From Novosphingobium sp. UBA1948 (GTDB taxonomy: Bacteria > Pseudomonadota > Alphaproteobacteria > Sphingomonadales > Sphingomonadaceae), in contig DDES01000090.1 in the NCBI GenBank assembly GCA_002336765.1, forward strand, positions 1-5,766: 5,766 nt of DNA, read 5' to 3'. The notes below the pieces were generated by a model. That model made no database searches and had not been told where the DNA came from. It saw only the letters and a program-made list of their open reading frames with translations. The position numbers and the translations under genes are program-made. Every line of letters starts with the position of its first letter. The stretch's first letter is position 1. Positions 1 through 5,766 of this stretch are shown here, piece after piece.

Positions 1-1592
1 TGCGCGAAGTTCTGCTTGAAATAGTCGTAGAGCAGGCGCGACTTGCGGCTCAGCACGGCAATCGGCGTATCCGTGCCCATCGAGCCGAGCGGATCGTCAC
101 CATTGCGGCCCATCGGCTCGAGGAAGCGCGAAATGTCTTCCTGCGTATAACCAAAGGCCTGCTGGCGATCGAGCAGCGAGGTGGTCTCCACCGGCAGCTG
201 CGCCAGTTCCGGCTCGACAACTTCCAGATCCTTGAGGTTGTACTGGGCGTGGCTCAGCCATTCCTCGTAAGGCTCCGCATTGGCCAGCTGGGCCTTGATT
301 TCCTCGTCCTCGATGATGCGGCCTTCGGCAAAGTCGATCAGCAGCATACGACCCGGTTGCAGGCGCCACTTGCGCACGATCTTCTCTTCGGGGATCGGCA
401 GCACGCCGCTTTCCGACGCCATCACCACGATATCGTCGTCGGTCACAAGGAAGCGCGCGGGGCGGAGGCCATTGCGGTCCAGCGTGGCGCCGATCTGGCG
501 GCCATCGGTGAAGGCCACGGCGGCGGGGCCGTCCCACGGTTCCATCAGCGCGGCATGGTATTCGTAGAATGCACGGCGCTCGGGGCTCATCAGCGGATTG
601 CCCGCCCAGGCCTCGGGGATCAGCACCATCATCGCGTGCACAAGGCTGTAGCCACCGGCCACCAGCAGTTCGAGCGCATTGTCGAGGCTGGCCGTGTCCG
701 ACTGGCCATGCGGGATGATCGGCCACATCTTGTCGAGATCGGGGCCCATCAGGTCCGACTGCATGGTGCGGCGGCGGGCGTTCATCCAGTTCACATTGCC
801 GCGAACCGTGTTGATCTCGCCATTATGCGCGATGAAGCGGAAAGGATGCGCCAGCTTCCAGCTCGGGAAGGTGTTGGTCGAGAAGCGCTGGTGGACCAGA
901 CCCAGCGCCGAGACGCAGAGCGGGTTGGTCAGATCGGGATAGAAGCTGCCCACCTGCGTGGCCAGCAGCAGACCCTTGTAAACAATGGTGCGGCTGGAGA
1001 AGCTGGGCATATACAGTTCGGTCAGGCCGGGCAGCGAGTGCTTTTCGGCCAGCGCCTTGAGCGGGTTCTGCACCTGCTTGCGGATGGCAAGGATCTTGCG
1101 CTCGAACGCGTCCTGATCGGCGCAATTCTCGCCGCGCGCGATGATGCACTGGCGGATCACCGGCATCGATTCGAGCACAGCCTTGCCCAGACCATCGGTG
1201 TTCACCGGCACATCGCGCCAGCCGATCAGCGTCTGGCCTTCCTTGGCAAGGAACTTCTCGAAATGCTCGACCACGAAATTGCGGCTCGCCTCGTCGCGCG
1301 GCAGGAAGCACATCGCCACGGCATAATCGCCCTCGGCCGGCAGCGTCAGGCCCGCGCCCTTGGCCCAATCGCGCAGCAGCGCGTCGGGGATCTGGATCAG
1401 GATGCCCGCACCATCGCCCAGCAGGGGATCGGCGCCCACGGCACCGCGATGGTCAATATTTTTCAGAATCTCCAGCGCCTGGGTAATGATGGCATGGCTT
1501 TTCTGGCCCTTGATATGGGCAACAAAACCAACACCGCACGCATCGTGCTCGTTACGCGAATCATAGAGGCCCTGGGGCTCTGGAAATCCCAT
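1..1592 (-). CDS. gltB: Glutamate synthase (NADPH) large subunit, N-terminal 530 residues, cut by window edge
   Basis: GltB takes the amide nitrogen of glutamine and passes it to 2-oxoglutarate to make two glutamates. It is cytosolic and works with the small flavoprotein subunit GltD. The first visible codon is ATG at 1592-1590; an in-frame TAG lies two codons upstream, so no earlier start is possible. A CAGGG about 10 nt upstream is a modest ribosome site. The start reads MGFPEPQGLYDSRNEHDAC, giving an 18-residue propeptide ahead of Cys19, the expected N-terminal nucleophile of the class II glutamine amidotransferase (Ntn hydrolase) domain. Further family motifs are NIDHRGAVGADP (45-56), HQRFSTNTFPSW (234-245) and HNGEINTVRGN (256-266), with Asn257-Gly258 as the likely oxyanion-hole residues. 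The central domain begins around FGYTQED (480-486). The frame is open throughout. Family members are about 1,500 residues, so roughly two thirds, including the FMN/Fe-S synthase domain, lie off the left edge; gltD may follow there. Confidence 0.97.
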   Translation of the reverse strand, partial: MGFPEPQGLYDSRNEHDACGVGFVAHIKGQKSHAIITQALEILKNIDHRGAVGADPLLGDGAGILIQIPDALLRDWAKGAGLTLPAEGDYAVAMCFLPRDEASRNFVVEHFEKFLAKEGQTLIGWRDVPVNTDGLGKAVLESMPVIRQCIIARGENCADQDAFERKILAIRKQVQNPLKALAEKHSLPGLTELYMPSFSSRTIVYKGLLLATQVGSFYPDLTNPLCVSALGLVHQRFSTNTFPSWKLAHPFRFIAHNGEINTVRGNVNWMNARRRTMQSDLMGPDLDKMWPIIPHGQSDTASLDNALELLVAGGYSLVHAMMVLIPEAWAGNPLMSPERRAFYEYHAALMEPWDGPAAVAFTDGRQIGATLDRNGLRPARFLVTDDDIVVMASESGVLPIPEEKIVRKWRLQPGRMLLIDFAEGRIIEDEEIKAQLANAEPYEEWLSHAQYNLKDLEVVEPELAQLPVETTSLLDRQQAFGYTQEDISRFLEPMGRNGDDPLGSMGTDTPIAVLSRKSRLLYDYFKQNFA

Positions 1593-1635
1593 CGACTATC
1601 AACCCTGCATCATTCCGCACTGCCGCCCCTGCGAC

Positions 1636-1664
1636 AGATTTGGATGTGAACCCTGAGATTTGGA
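1636..1664. repeat. 9-bp direct repeat at 20-bp pitch upstream of gltB
   Basis: AGATTTGGA occurs at 1636-1644 and again, identical, at 1656-1664, with 11 bp between the copies. On the gltB strand this reads TCCAAATCT twice. The copies lie about 44 to 72 nt upstream of the gltB ATG. The 20-bp pitch is close to two turns of the helix, so a protein could bind both on the same face. The repeat is seen directly; an operator function is a guess. Confidence 0.6.
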
Positions 1665-1755
1665 GCGCGAATCCCCCACCCGCAAGCTGCAGGGGAGGGC
1701 TACGCAAGATTTCCCATGACGATTGAGAGCAGGTTTTGCAACCGCGAATGGCCCG

Positions 1756-1775
1756 AAAAGGCGCATTTGCCTTTC
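1756..1775 (-). terminator. Weak hairpin, possible terminator after the membrane protein gene
   Basis: On the minus strand AAAGGC (1774-1769) pairs with GCCTTT (1762-1757) around a 6-nt loop, followed by one more T. It lies about 77 nt beyond the stop codon of the 1851-2909 gene and ahead of gltB. The stem is only 6 bp plus a possible wobble pair, and the T run is part of the stem, so this is a poor intrinsic terminator at best. It could equally be chance structure in the leader. Confidence 0.22.
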
Positions 1776-1850
1776 AGGGGATGCAAGGAATAGCAATTCC
1801 TGTGGCGCTTTTGCGTCGCTTTGATGCGCGCGGGGCGGGGGGAAATGAAA

Positions 1851-2909
1851 CTATTTAACCTCGCGCAGGGCGTTGAGAGCGGTGCGCAGGGCCTGACTCG
1901 TGCCATCGACCGGAGCGCTCTGCGGCTGGGCCGGAGCAGGGGCTTTGGCCGCATCGGCGCTGCGGCGACGTTCCATCGCAATGGCCAGCCGCTCGATCAA
2001 CTCGACATGGCTGAGCGCATCGATCGGCGCGCGGGCGATATGCTCGGCGGCGCTGGGGCCTTGCGCGGGCGGCAGCGGGAAACCGGCGGGCTTGGTCGTT
2101 TCCGGCGGCGAGGGAGCGGGTTCGGCCACAGGTTGCGGTTCGGTGGCGATGAAGGGCGTCTCGCTCTCCAGCCAGGCCGAAGAGAGGGCGGGGACCGGAG
2201 CAGGGGCGGGCGCCAAGGGCGCCGCGGCCTCGAAAGCGGGCACCACCGGCGCGACGGGCGCCAGCACTGGCATCGGCTCGACAAGCGGCTCCGGACGGGC
2301 CACGGTTTCGATCACGGGCGCCGGTTCGATCACGGGCGGCGTGAAAACCCGTGGCGCCTCGTGGGCCACAGGCTCCGGCGCAAAGGCCGCGGGAGCAAGG
2401 GGCGGCGGGGTATAGGGCGCATAGGCCTGCGGCGCCGGAGCCAGCGCTTCGGGCGGCACATGGTCAAAGCCTTGCGGGCCCAGTTCGGCATGGGCGCGGA
2501 TCGGCGCGCGCAGCGGTGCGTCGGGATGGGCATCCACCTCGCGCAGGCGGATGCGCTCCTCGCTCGGCCACACGGGTTCGGCTGGGGCGGCAGGTCGGGT
2601 GGCAGGGCGCAACATTTTCATCACGCCCCAGCCCAGTGCCGCGCCCACAGCAGCAAACAACGCCGCGATCAGGAAGCGCGCCGTGTTGCCCAGCGGCGGG
2701 GTGGCCATCGGCAGGATCAGATCCAGCCCGCTGGCCAGCACCATGCGCTCGATAATCGCGCCACGCACCGCCAGCGAGGACAGCGCGAAAGTCACCGCGA
2801 ACCACACCGGCACGATGGTCGCCATCAGCGGATGGGCCAGCAAGGCCTGCCAGCCCGAACGGCTCTGGCGTGAAGGTCCCGGTTGATGTCGCGCAGCCAC
2901 AGTAGCCAA
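1851..2909 (-). CDS. Uncharacterised two-helix membrane protein with long Ala/Pro-rich tail
   Basis: The 352-residue product does not match a named family I can recognise. A basic N-terminus (RHQPGPSRQSRSGW, 7-20) precedes a hydrophobic helix at about 29-48, and a second helix spans about 78-100 and ends in KMLRPATR. Positive charges on the outer ends of both helices suggest a hairpin with both termini in the cytoplasm. From about 104 to 286 the protein is a low-complexity Ala/Pro/Glu/Val linker. It ends in two short likely helices, ALSHVELIERLAIAMERRR (298-316) and SQALRTALNALREVK (338-352). The overall design recalls tethered scaffold proteins such as ZipA or TonB, without sequence support for either. 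The start is uncertain: TTG at 2909 has GGGA 9 nt upstream and an in-frame TGA two codons before it; GTG at 2900 is the alternative. The gene lies 43 bp after the glycosyltransferase stop, so co-transcription is plausible. Confidence 0.8.
   Translation of the reverse strand: MATVAARHQPGPSRQSRSGWQALLAHPLMATIVPVWFAVTFALSSLAVRGAIIERMVLASGLDLILPMATPPLGNTARFLIAALFAAVGAALGWGVMKMLRPATRPAAPAEPVWPSEERIRLREVDAHPDAPLRAPIRAHAELGPQGFDHVPPEALAPAPQAYAPYTPPPLAPAAFAPEPVAHEAPRVFTPPVIEPAPVIETVARPEPLVEPMPVLAPVAPVVPAFEAAAPLAPAPAPVPALSSAWLESETPFIATEPQPVAEPAPSPPETTKPAGFPLPPAQGPSAAEHIARAPIDALSHVELIERLAIAMERRRSADAAKAPAPAQPQSAPVDGTSQALRTALNALREVK
2307..2338. repeat. 18-bp-pitch tandem repeat inside the Ala/Pro linker
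   Basis: TTCGATCACGGGCG occurs at 2307-2320 and again at 2325-2338, a perfect 14-bp match with an 18-bp pitch. The pitch is six codons, so the reading frame of the minus-strand gene is kept; it encodes PVIEPA followed by PVIETV (residues 192-203). This looks like local duplication by slippage, consistent with a linker that can vary in length. Confidence 0.65.
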
Positions 2910-2952
2910 CTTTCACAATCCCGTCTTGCCTGTCCGCGCGCGACTCGCTGCC

Positions 2953-4188
2953 TTATGCGGCGGCGTTCAGCGCGGTTCGTGCCGTATCGGGTGCCAGTTT
3001 TTGGTAAACATCGAGATAACGACGGGCATTGCTGGCCCAGTCATGCGCCACTTCCACATGCACGCGGCCCGCGTCAAGCCGCGCCTGCCAGTTCGAGCGA
3101 TCCGACAGCAATCCGGCCAGCGCGGCGGCGCAGGCGGCGGGATCATCGGGGGTGAACAGCGTGCCAGTGACGCCGTCGGTCATCAGTTCGCGATGCCCGC
3201 CCACGTCGCTGGCCGCCACCAGCTTGCCCTGCGCCATCGCCTCCAGCGGCTTGAGCGGCGTGACCAGATCGGTCAGGCGGCTTTTCTTGCGCGGATAGGC
3301 CATGATGTCGCACAGCGCGTAATAGAGTTCGACTTCCTTATGCGGCACGCGGCCCATAAAGCGGATCGCCTCGCGCGCCGGCGAGGCCTCGGCTTGCGCG
3401 CGCAGCGCCGCCTCCATCGGCCCGCCGCCGACCAGCAGCAGCCGCGCGTCGGGATGAACCGCGGTGAGCGCGGGCATGGCGGCGATCAGGTCGTCGATGC
3501 CTTCATAGTCATAGAAGCTGCCGATAAAGCCGATCACCGGACCGTCTCCCAGCCCCAATTTCGCGGCCAGCGCCGGATCGCGCGGCACCGGCGATCCGAA
3601 CAGCGCCAGATCGACGCCATTGGGCATGATCGTGATGCGCTGGGCGGCATTGCCGCGCGCTACCAGATCCTGCTTCAGACCGTTGCAGATCGTCACCACC
3701 GCATTGGCGCCCGCCACCACATGGTTTTCCAGCGTGCGGGTCAGGACATATTTCACATCGCCCTCGCGCCCCGTGCCATTGCCCACGGCGGCATCTTCCC
3801 AGAAGGCGCGGATTTCATAGACCAGCGGAATGCCCAGCTTTTTCGATACGCGCAAAGCCGCCATGCCGCATAGCGCGGGCGAATGGGCGTGGAGCACATC
3901 GGGGCGCCATTCCTGGCACGCCTGCTCGATGGTGCGGGCAAAGGCGCCGATCTCGCGCCATTCGCGCAGTCCCACCGGCCCCTTGGCCTCGCCCCGCGTG
4001 CGATAGAAGGTCAGCCCTTCGGCCTCCTCGCAATCGGGGCCTTCGGCGTAATGCCGCAGGCCGGTCACTCCGCGCACCTCCAGCCCGAGGCCTTGCTGGG
4101 CCTTCAGGATCGCGCGGGTGCGGAACGTGTAGCCGCTGTGCAGCGGCAGCGAATGGTCGAGAACGTGCAGGATGCGTGTCATGGCCAT
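2953..4188 (-). CDS. GT4 glycosyltransferase, exosortase A-associated (Daro_2409-like)
   Basis: This 411-residue protein has the two-domain GT-B fold signs of family GT4 and should transfer a sugar from a nucleotide donor to a growing, probably lipid-linked, glycan at the cytoplasmic face of the membrane. The N-terminus RILHVLDHSLPLHSGYTFR (5-23) is what I recall for the PEP-CTERM/exosortase A-associated Daro_2409 family (TIGR04063). Later motifs are DVLHAHSP (97-104), MPNGVD (188-193), the donor-domain opening GFIGSFYDYEG (220-230), LLVGGGP (251-257) and PLEAMAQGKLVAASDVGGHRE (in two parts, 314-324 and 325-334). Glu316 is the second acid of the usual EX7E motif; the first position (308) is Leu, with Asp307 beside it. 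There is no signal peptide or membrane helix. Starts at 4188 and 4182 (MTRILH) are both possible; neither has a strong ribosome site, and family alignment would favour 4182. It diverges from the ligase operon, whose role fits the same pathway. Confidence 0.88.
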   Translation of the reverse strand: MAMTRILHVLDHSLPLHSGYTFRTRAILKAQQGLGLEVRGVTGLRHYAEGPDCEEAEGLTFYRTRGEAKGPVGLREWREIGAFARTIEQACQEWRPDVLHAHSPALCGMAALRVSKKLGIPLVYEIRAFWEDAAVGNGTGREGDVKYVLTRTLENHVVAGANAVVTICNGLKQDLVARGNAAQRITIMPNGVDLALFGSPVPRDPALAAKLGLGDGPVIGFIGSFYDYEGIDDLIAAMPALTAVHPDARLLLVGGGPMEAALRAQAEASPAREAIRFMGRVPHKEVELYYALCDIMAYPRKKSRLTDLVTPLKPLEAMAQGKLVAASDVGGHRELMTDGVTGTLFTPDDPAACAAALAGLLSDRSNWQARLDAGRVHVEVAHDWASNARRYLDVYQKLAPDTARTALNAAA

Positions 4189-4305
4189 TTTTCTAGGCGA
4201 TAAAGGCTTAACGTCCCGTCAACCGCTGCTTGCTATGACCGGCAGGATAGCTGGACCCATGCCCCGATTCCGTCGGCTGTGGGCTAAGGCGCGGAGTACC
4301 TACGG
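4189..4305. promoter_or_regulatory. Divergent promoter region between the glycosyltransferase and the ligase operon
   Basis: The glycosyltransferase is read leftwards and the small membrane protein plus ligase rightwards from this 117-bp gap, so it must carry start signals for at least one and probably both. For the plus strand the best sigma-70-like pair is TTAACG (4208-4213), 17 bp, TGCTAT (4231-4236), which is only a partial consensus match. For the minus strand there is a GG-N10-GC arrangement (about 4265-4249) resembling a sigma-54 site. An inverted repeat GCTAT-N10-ATAGC sits at 4232-4251. Promoter function is certain in general terms from gene orientation, but the exact elements are unproven. 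Confidence 0.55.
4293..4296 (+). promoter_or_regulatory. Ribosome binding site of the small membrane protein gene
   Basis: GGAG lies 9 nt before the ATG at 4306. An in-frame TAA at 4285-4287 rules out a longer protein, so this site and the ATG define the small gene and are main evidence that it is translated. Confidence 0.6.
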
Positions 4306-4476
4306 ATGATTGACTATTTCGCCATTGCCCTGACCCATGCGTTGATCGCGCTGGCGGCGCTGCGCCTGTTGACGCGCAACGATCTCGACCGCGATCCCGC
4401 GCCGGGCGAGCCGGAACCCGCGCCCGAAATCAAGGGCCCCTCCGCCCCCAAGCGTCGGGAGATGCGCCGTGCTTGA
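4306..4476 (+). CDS. Small single-helix membrane protein (56 aa) coupled to the ligase gene
   Basis: ATG at 4306 opens a 56-codon frame ending in TGA at 4474-4476. The product starts MIDYFAIALTHALIALAALR, one hydrophobic helix at about residues 4-22, then a polar Pro/Glu/Arg-rich tail beginning LTRNDLDRD and ending KRREMRRA. The charge pattern, with little charge before the helix and basic residues at the far end, suggests a tail in the cytoplasm. A GGAG site sits 9 nt upstream. The stop overlaps the GTG start of the ligase gene by 8 bp, which points to translational coupling and a shared operon. I do not recognise a family. It may be an accessory or stabilising subunit of the ligase or glycan machinery; that is inference from position only. 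A non-coding leader is the alternative, but the ribosome site, clean helix and overlap argue for a real gene. Confidence 0.65.
   Translation: MIDYFAIALTHALIALAALRLLTRNDLDRDPAPGEPEPAPEIKGPSAPKRREMRRA
4457..4462 (+). promoter_or_regulatory. Ribosome binding site that fixes the GTG start of the ligase
   Basis: GGGAGA lies 6 nt before GTG at 4469, inside the end of the small membrane protein gene. The first in-frame ATG comes only at codon 16, in the middle of the first membrane helix, so this site decides in favour of the GTG start. Confidence 0.7.
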
Positions 4477-5766
4477 TCTTTTTCTCACCGGTTTTGTCGC
4501 GCTGATCCTGCTGATGGGACTGCGGCGCCCGTTCATCTGGGTGCTGGCCTATCTCTATGTGGACATCGTCTCGCCGCAGAAGATCTCCTATGTGCTGCTG
4601 ACCAATATCCAGCTCTCGTTGATCGTGTTCCTGCTGGCGGTGGTCGGCTGGCTGTTCTTCGACAACAAGGAAGGCTCGCGCCTCAGCTTCCGCCAGGTGC
4701 TGATGGTCATCCTGCTGGCCTATTGCTTTGTCACCACGCAATCGGCCGAATGGCCCAAGGAAGCGGCCGACAAATGGTCGTGGGTGTGGAAGTCGCTGGT
4801 CTTCGCGGTGTTCCTGCCGCTCACGCTTCGCACGCGCCTGCGTATCGAATCGGCGGCTCTGGTGATGGTGCTCTCGGCGGGCGCGCTGATTATCGACGGC
4901 GCGATCAAGACGCTGGCGGGCGGCGGCGGCTATGGCGCGCTCAAGTTCTTCATCAACGACAACACCGGCCTCTATGAAGGTTCGACGCTGGCCTGCGTGT
5001 CGATCGCGATCATTCCGCTGGCGCTGTGGCTGGCCAAGGATGGCACGATCTTTCCCGCCAACAGCCGCACGCGCCTGTTCGCCTATGCGCTGGTATTTGC
5101 CGCGCTGCTGATTCCCGTCGGCACCGAGGCGCGCACCGGCCTGCTCTGCGCGGGCTTCCTTGCCGTGCTGATGATGCGCGCGGTGAAATACCGCTGGCTC
5201 TATGTGCTCGGCCTGATCGGCGCCTTTTTCCTGGTGCAGCCCTTCCTGCCGTCGAGCTTCTCGACCCGTATGGGCACGATCCAGAACAACGAGACCGACC
5301 AGTCGGCGGCCACCCGCATTCAGGTGTGGAAATGGACCATCGGCTATGCGGCGGACCATCCCTTTGGCGGCGGCTTCGATTCCTATCGCGGCAACAAGCT
5401 GATGGTGAAGACCACCGAATCGGACGACAGCGGCTCGATCGCCACCCAGACCACCACCAGCAGCGTGATCGATCAGGGCCGCGCCTTCCACTCGGCCTAT
5501 TTCGAGATGCTGGGTGAACAGGGCTGGCCGGGTCTGGCGCTGTGGCTGACCTTGCAGGTGAGCGGGCTGATCCAGCTTGAAACCGTGCGCCGCCGCTTGC
5601 GCAAGAGCGAGGCGCCCGCCGACCGGCGCGACGCCGATCTGGCGCTGGCGCTGCAACAGGGCCACTTCGTCTATCTGCTGGGCGCCTGCTTCGTGGGTAT
5701 CGCCTATCAGCCCTTCGTCTACATGTTGATCGGCCTGCAGATCGCGCTGGTGCAGCAGGTGCGCCG
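4469..5766 (+). CDS. Exosortase A-associated O-glycosylation ligase (Wzy/WaaL-like), 3' end cut by window edge
   Basis: A polytopic inner-membrane protein; 432 codons are visible and the frame is still open at the right edge. It resembles the putative O-glycosylation ligases of exosortase A clusters (TIGR03097; DUF5935-type N-terminus, Wzy_C-like C-terminal part), about 400-450 residues, so little should be missing. Such proteins are thought to transfer or polymerise a lipid-linked glycan on the periplasmic side. The start DLFLTGFVALILLMGLRRPF (3-22) with VDIVSPQKISY (31-41) fits the family opening, as does FINDNTG (161-167). TEARTGLL (219-226, Arg222) matches the SR-type motif of O-antigen ligases. 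A periplasmic stretch carries DHPFGGGFDSY (296-306) and AFHSAYFEMLGEQGWPG (339-355) with His341, the usual conserved His. Hydrophobic helices lie at about 3-18, 21-34, 48-64, 76-89, 107-120, 128-144, 173-189, 203-217, 224-236, 243-260, 353-369 and 400-429 (one or two). The GTG start is supported by GGGAGA. A direct polymerase role is the alternative. Confidence 0.85.
   Translation, partial: MLDLFLTGFVALILLMGLRRPFIWVLAYLYVDIVSPQKISYVLLTNIQLSLIVFLLAVVGWLFFDNKEGSRLSFRQVLMVILLAYCFVTTQSAEWPKEAADKWSWVWKSLVFAVFLPLTLRTRLRIESAALVMVLSAGALIIDGAIKTLAGGGGYGALKFFINDNTGLYEGSTLACVSIAIIPLALWLAKDGTIFPANSRTRLFAYALVFAALLIPVGTEARTGLLCAGFLAVLMMRAVKYRWLYVLGLIGAFFLVQPFLPSSFSTRMGTIQNNETDQSAATRIQVWKWTIGYAADHPFGGGFDSYRGNKLMVKTTESDDSGSIATQTTTSSVIDQGRAFHSAYFEMLGEQGWPGLALWLTLQVSGLIQLETVRRRLRKSEAPADRRDADLALALQQGHFVYLLGACFVGIAYQPFVYMLIGLQIALVQQVR

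Larger units (their letters stand above)
1593..1850 (-). promoter_or_regulatory. gltB leader / upstream intergenic region
   Basis: These 258 bp separate the stop of the Ala/Pro-rich membrane protein gene from the gltB start. I found no credible gene here; a 65-codon minus-strand frame (1599-1796) lacks any family resemblance. The spacing is large enough for gltB to have its own promoter, but no good -35/-10 pair could be picked out by eye. Visible structure is a perfect 9-bp direct repeat (1636-1644 and 1656-1664), a short hairpin (1757-1774) and a 5-bp inverted repeat, GGAAT-AGCA-ATTCC (1787-1800). The promoter role is inferred from position only. Confidence 0.5.

Noticed and set aside
249..1649. 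Plus-strand open frame of 466 codons opposite gltB
   Set aside because: It is in codon register with gltB on the other strand. The GltB translation shows family motifs throughout, while this frame is His/Arg/Gln-rich with no recognisable domain.
1599..1796. Minus-strand 65-codon frame in the gltB leader
   Set aside because: It has no clear ribosome site, domain or membrane segment. A leader peptide cannot be excluded, but there is nothing to support one.
1821..2873. Plus-strand open frame of 350 codons opposite the Ala/Pro-rich membrane protein
   Set aside because: The product is Arg/Gly/His-rich, typical of the complement of Ala/Pro codons. The minus strand gives clear membrane helices and a sensible layout.
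2926..3873. Plus-strand open frame of 315 codons opposite the glycosyltransferase
   Set aside because: The minus strand encodes an unmistakable GT4 protein over the same bases; the plus frame has antisense-like composition.
4217..4222. TTGACG on the minus strand as a -35 box for the glycosyltransferase
   Set aside because: It lies only about 29 nt before the start codon and has no acceptable -10 at 16-18 bp, so it would need an essentially leaderless transcript.
4208..4236. TTAACG-N17-TGCTAT as a firm promoter for the ligase operon
   Set aside because: The spacing is right but the matches to consensus are only partial; it is mentioned within the intergenic region rather than called separately.
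4430..5665. Minus-strand open frame of 411 codons opposite the ligase
   Set aside because: The product is Gln/Arg/His-rich with no domain, while the plus strand gives a coherent polytopic membrane protein with ligase motifs, a ribosome site and a GTG start.

Overview
The window is GC-rich, densely coded bacterial DNA. An alphaproteobacterium of the order Sphingomonadales (Novosphingobium/Sphingobium/Sphingomonas type) is the best guess. This rests on the style of the proteins and on an exosortase A (XrtA/PEP-CTERM)-type glycan locus close to gltB. It is an inference, not a sequence match.

Layout. Minus strand, from the right: a GT4 glycosyltransferase (2953-4188), then 43 bp downstream a two-helix membrane protein with a long Ala/Pro-rich tail (1851-2909), then a 258-bp leader (1593-1850), then the first 530 codons of gltB, the glutamate synthase large chain, which runs off the left edge (1-1592). 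Plus strand, diverging from the glycosyltransferase across a 117-bp intergenic region: a short single-helix membrane protein of 56 residues (4306-4476), then a polytopic O-antigen-ligase/Wzy-like protein (4469 to the right edge). The ligase uses a GTG start that overlaps the small gene by 8 bp. No RNA gene, insertion sequence, CRISPR array or phage feature was seen.

How the genes fit together. The glycosyltransferase resembles the exosortase A-associated Daro_2409-type family, and the multi-membrane protein resembles the exosortase A-associated 'O-glycosylation ligase' family (DUF5935-like N-terminus plus Wzy_C-like part). Such genes normally sit in clusters that make an exopolysaccharide or protein-linked glycan and process PEP-CTERM proteins. 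The exosortase itself is not in the window and would be expected beyond the right edge. The cytosolic glycosyltransferase would add sugars to a lipid-linked precursor and the membrane ligase would transfer or polymerise the glycan on the periplasmic side. gltB is a housekeeping nitrogen-assimilation gene that happens to flank the locus.

The less ordinary points are the small coupled membrane gene in front of the ligase, a perfect 9-bp direct repeat at 20-bp pitch just upstream of gltB, a sigma-54-like element in the divergent region, and the uncharacterised Ala/Pro-rich membrane protein. Nothing here proves a wholly new system.
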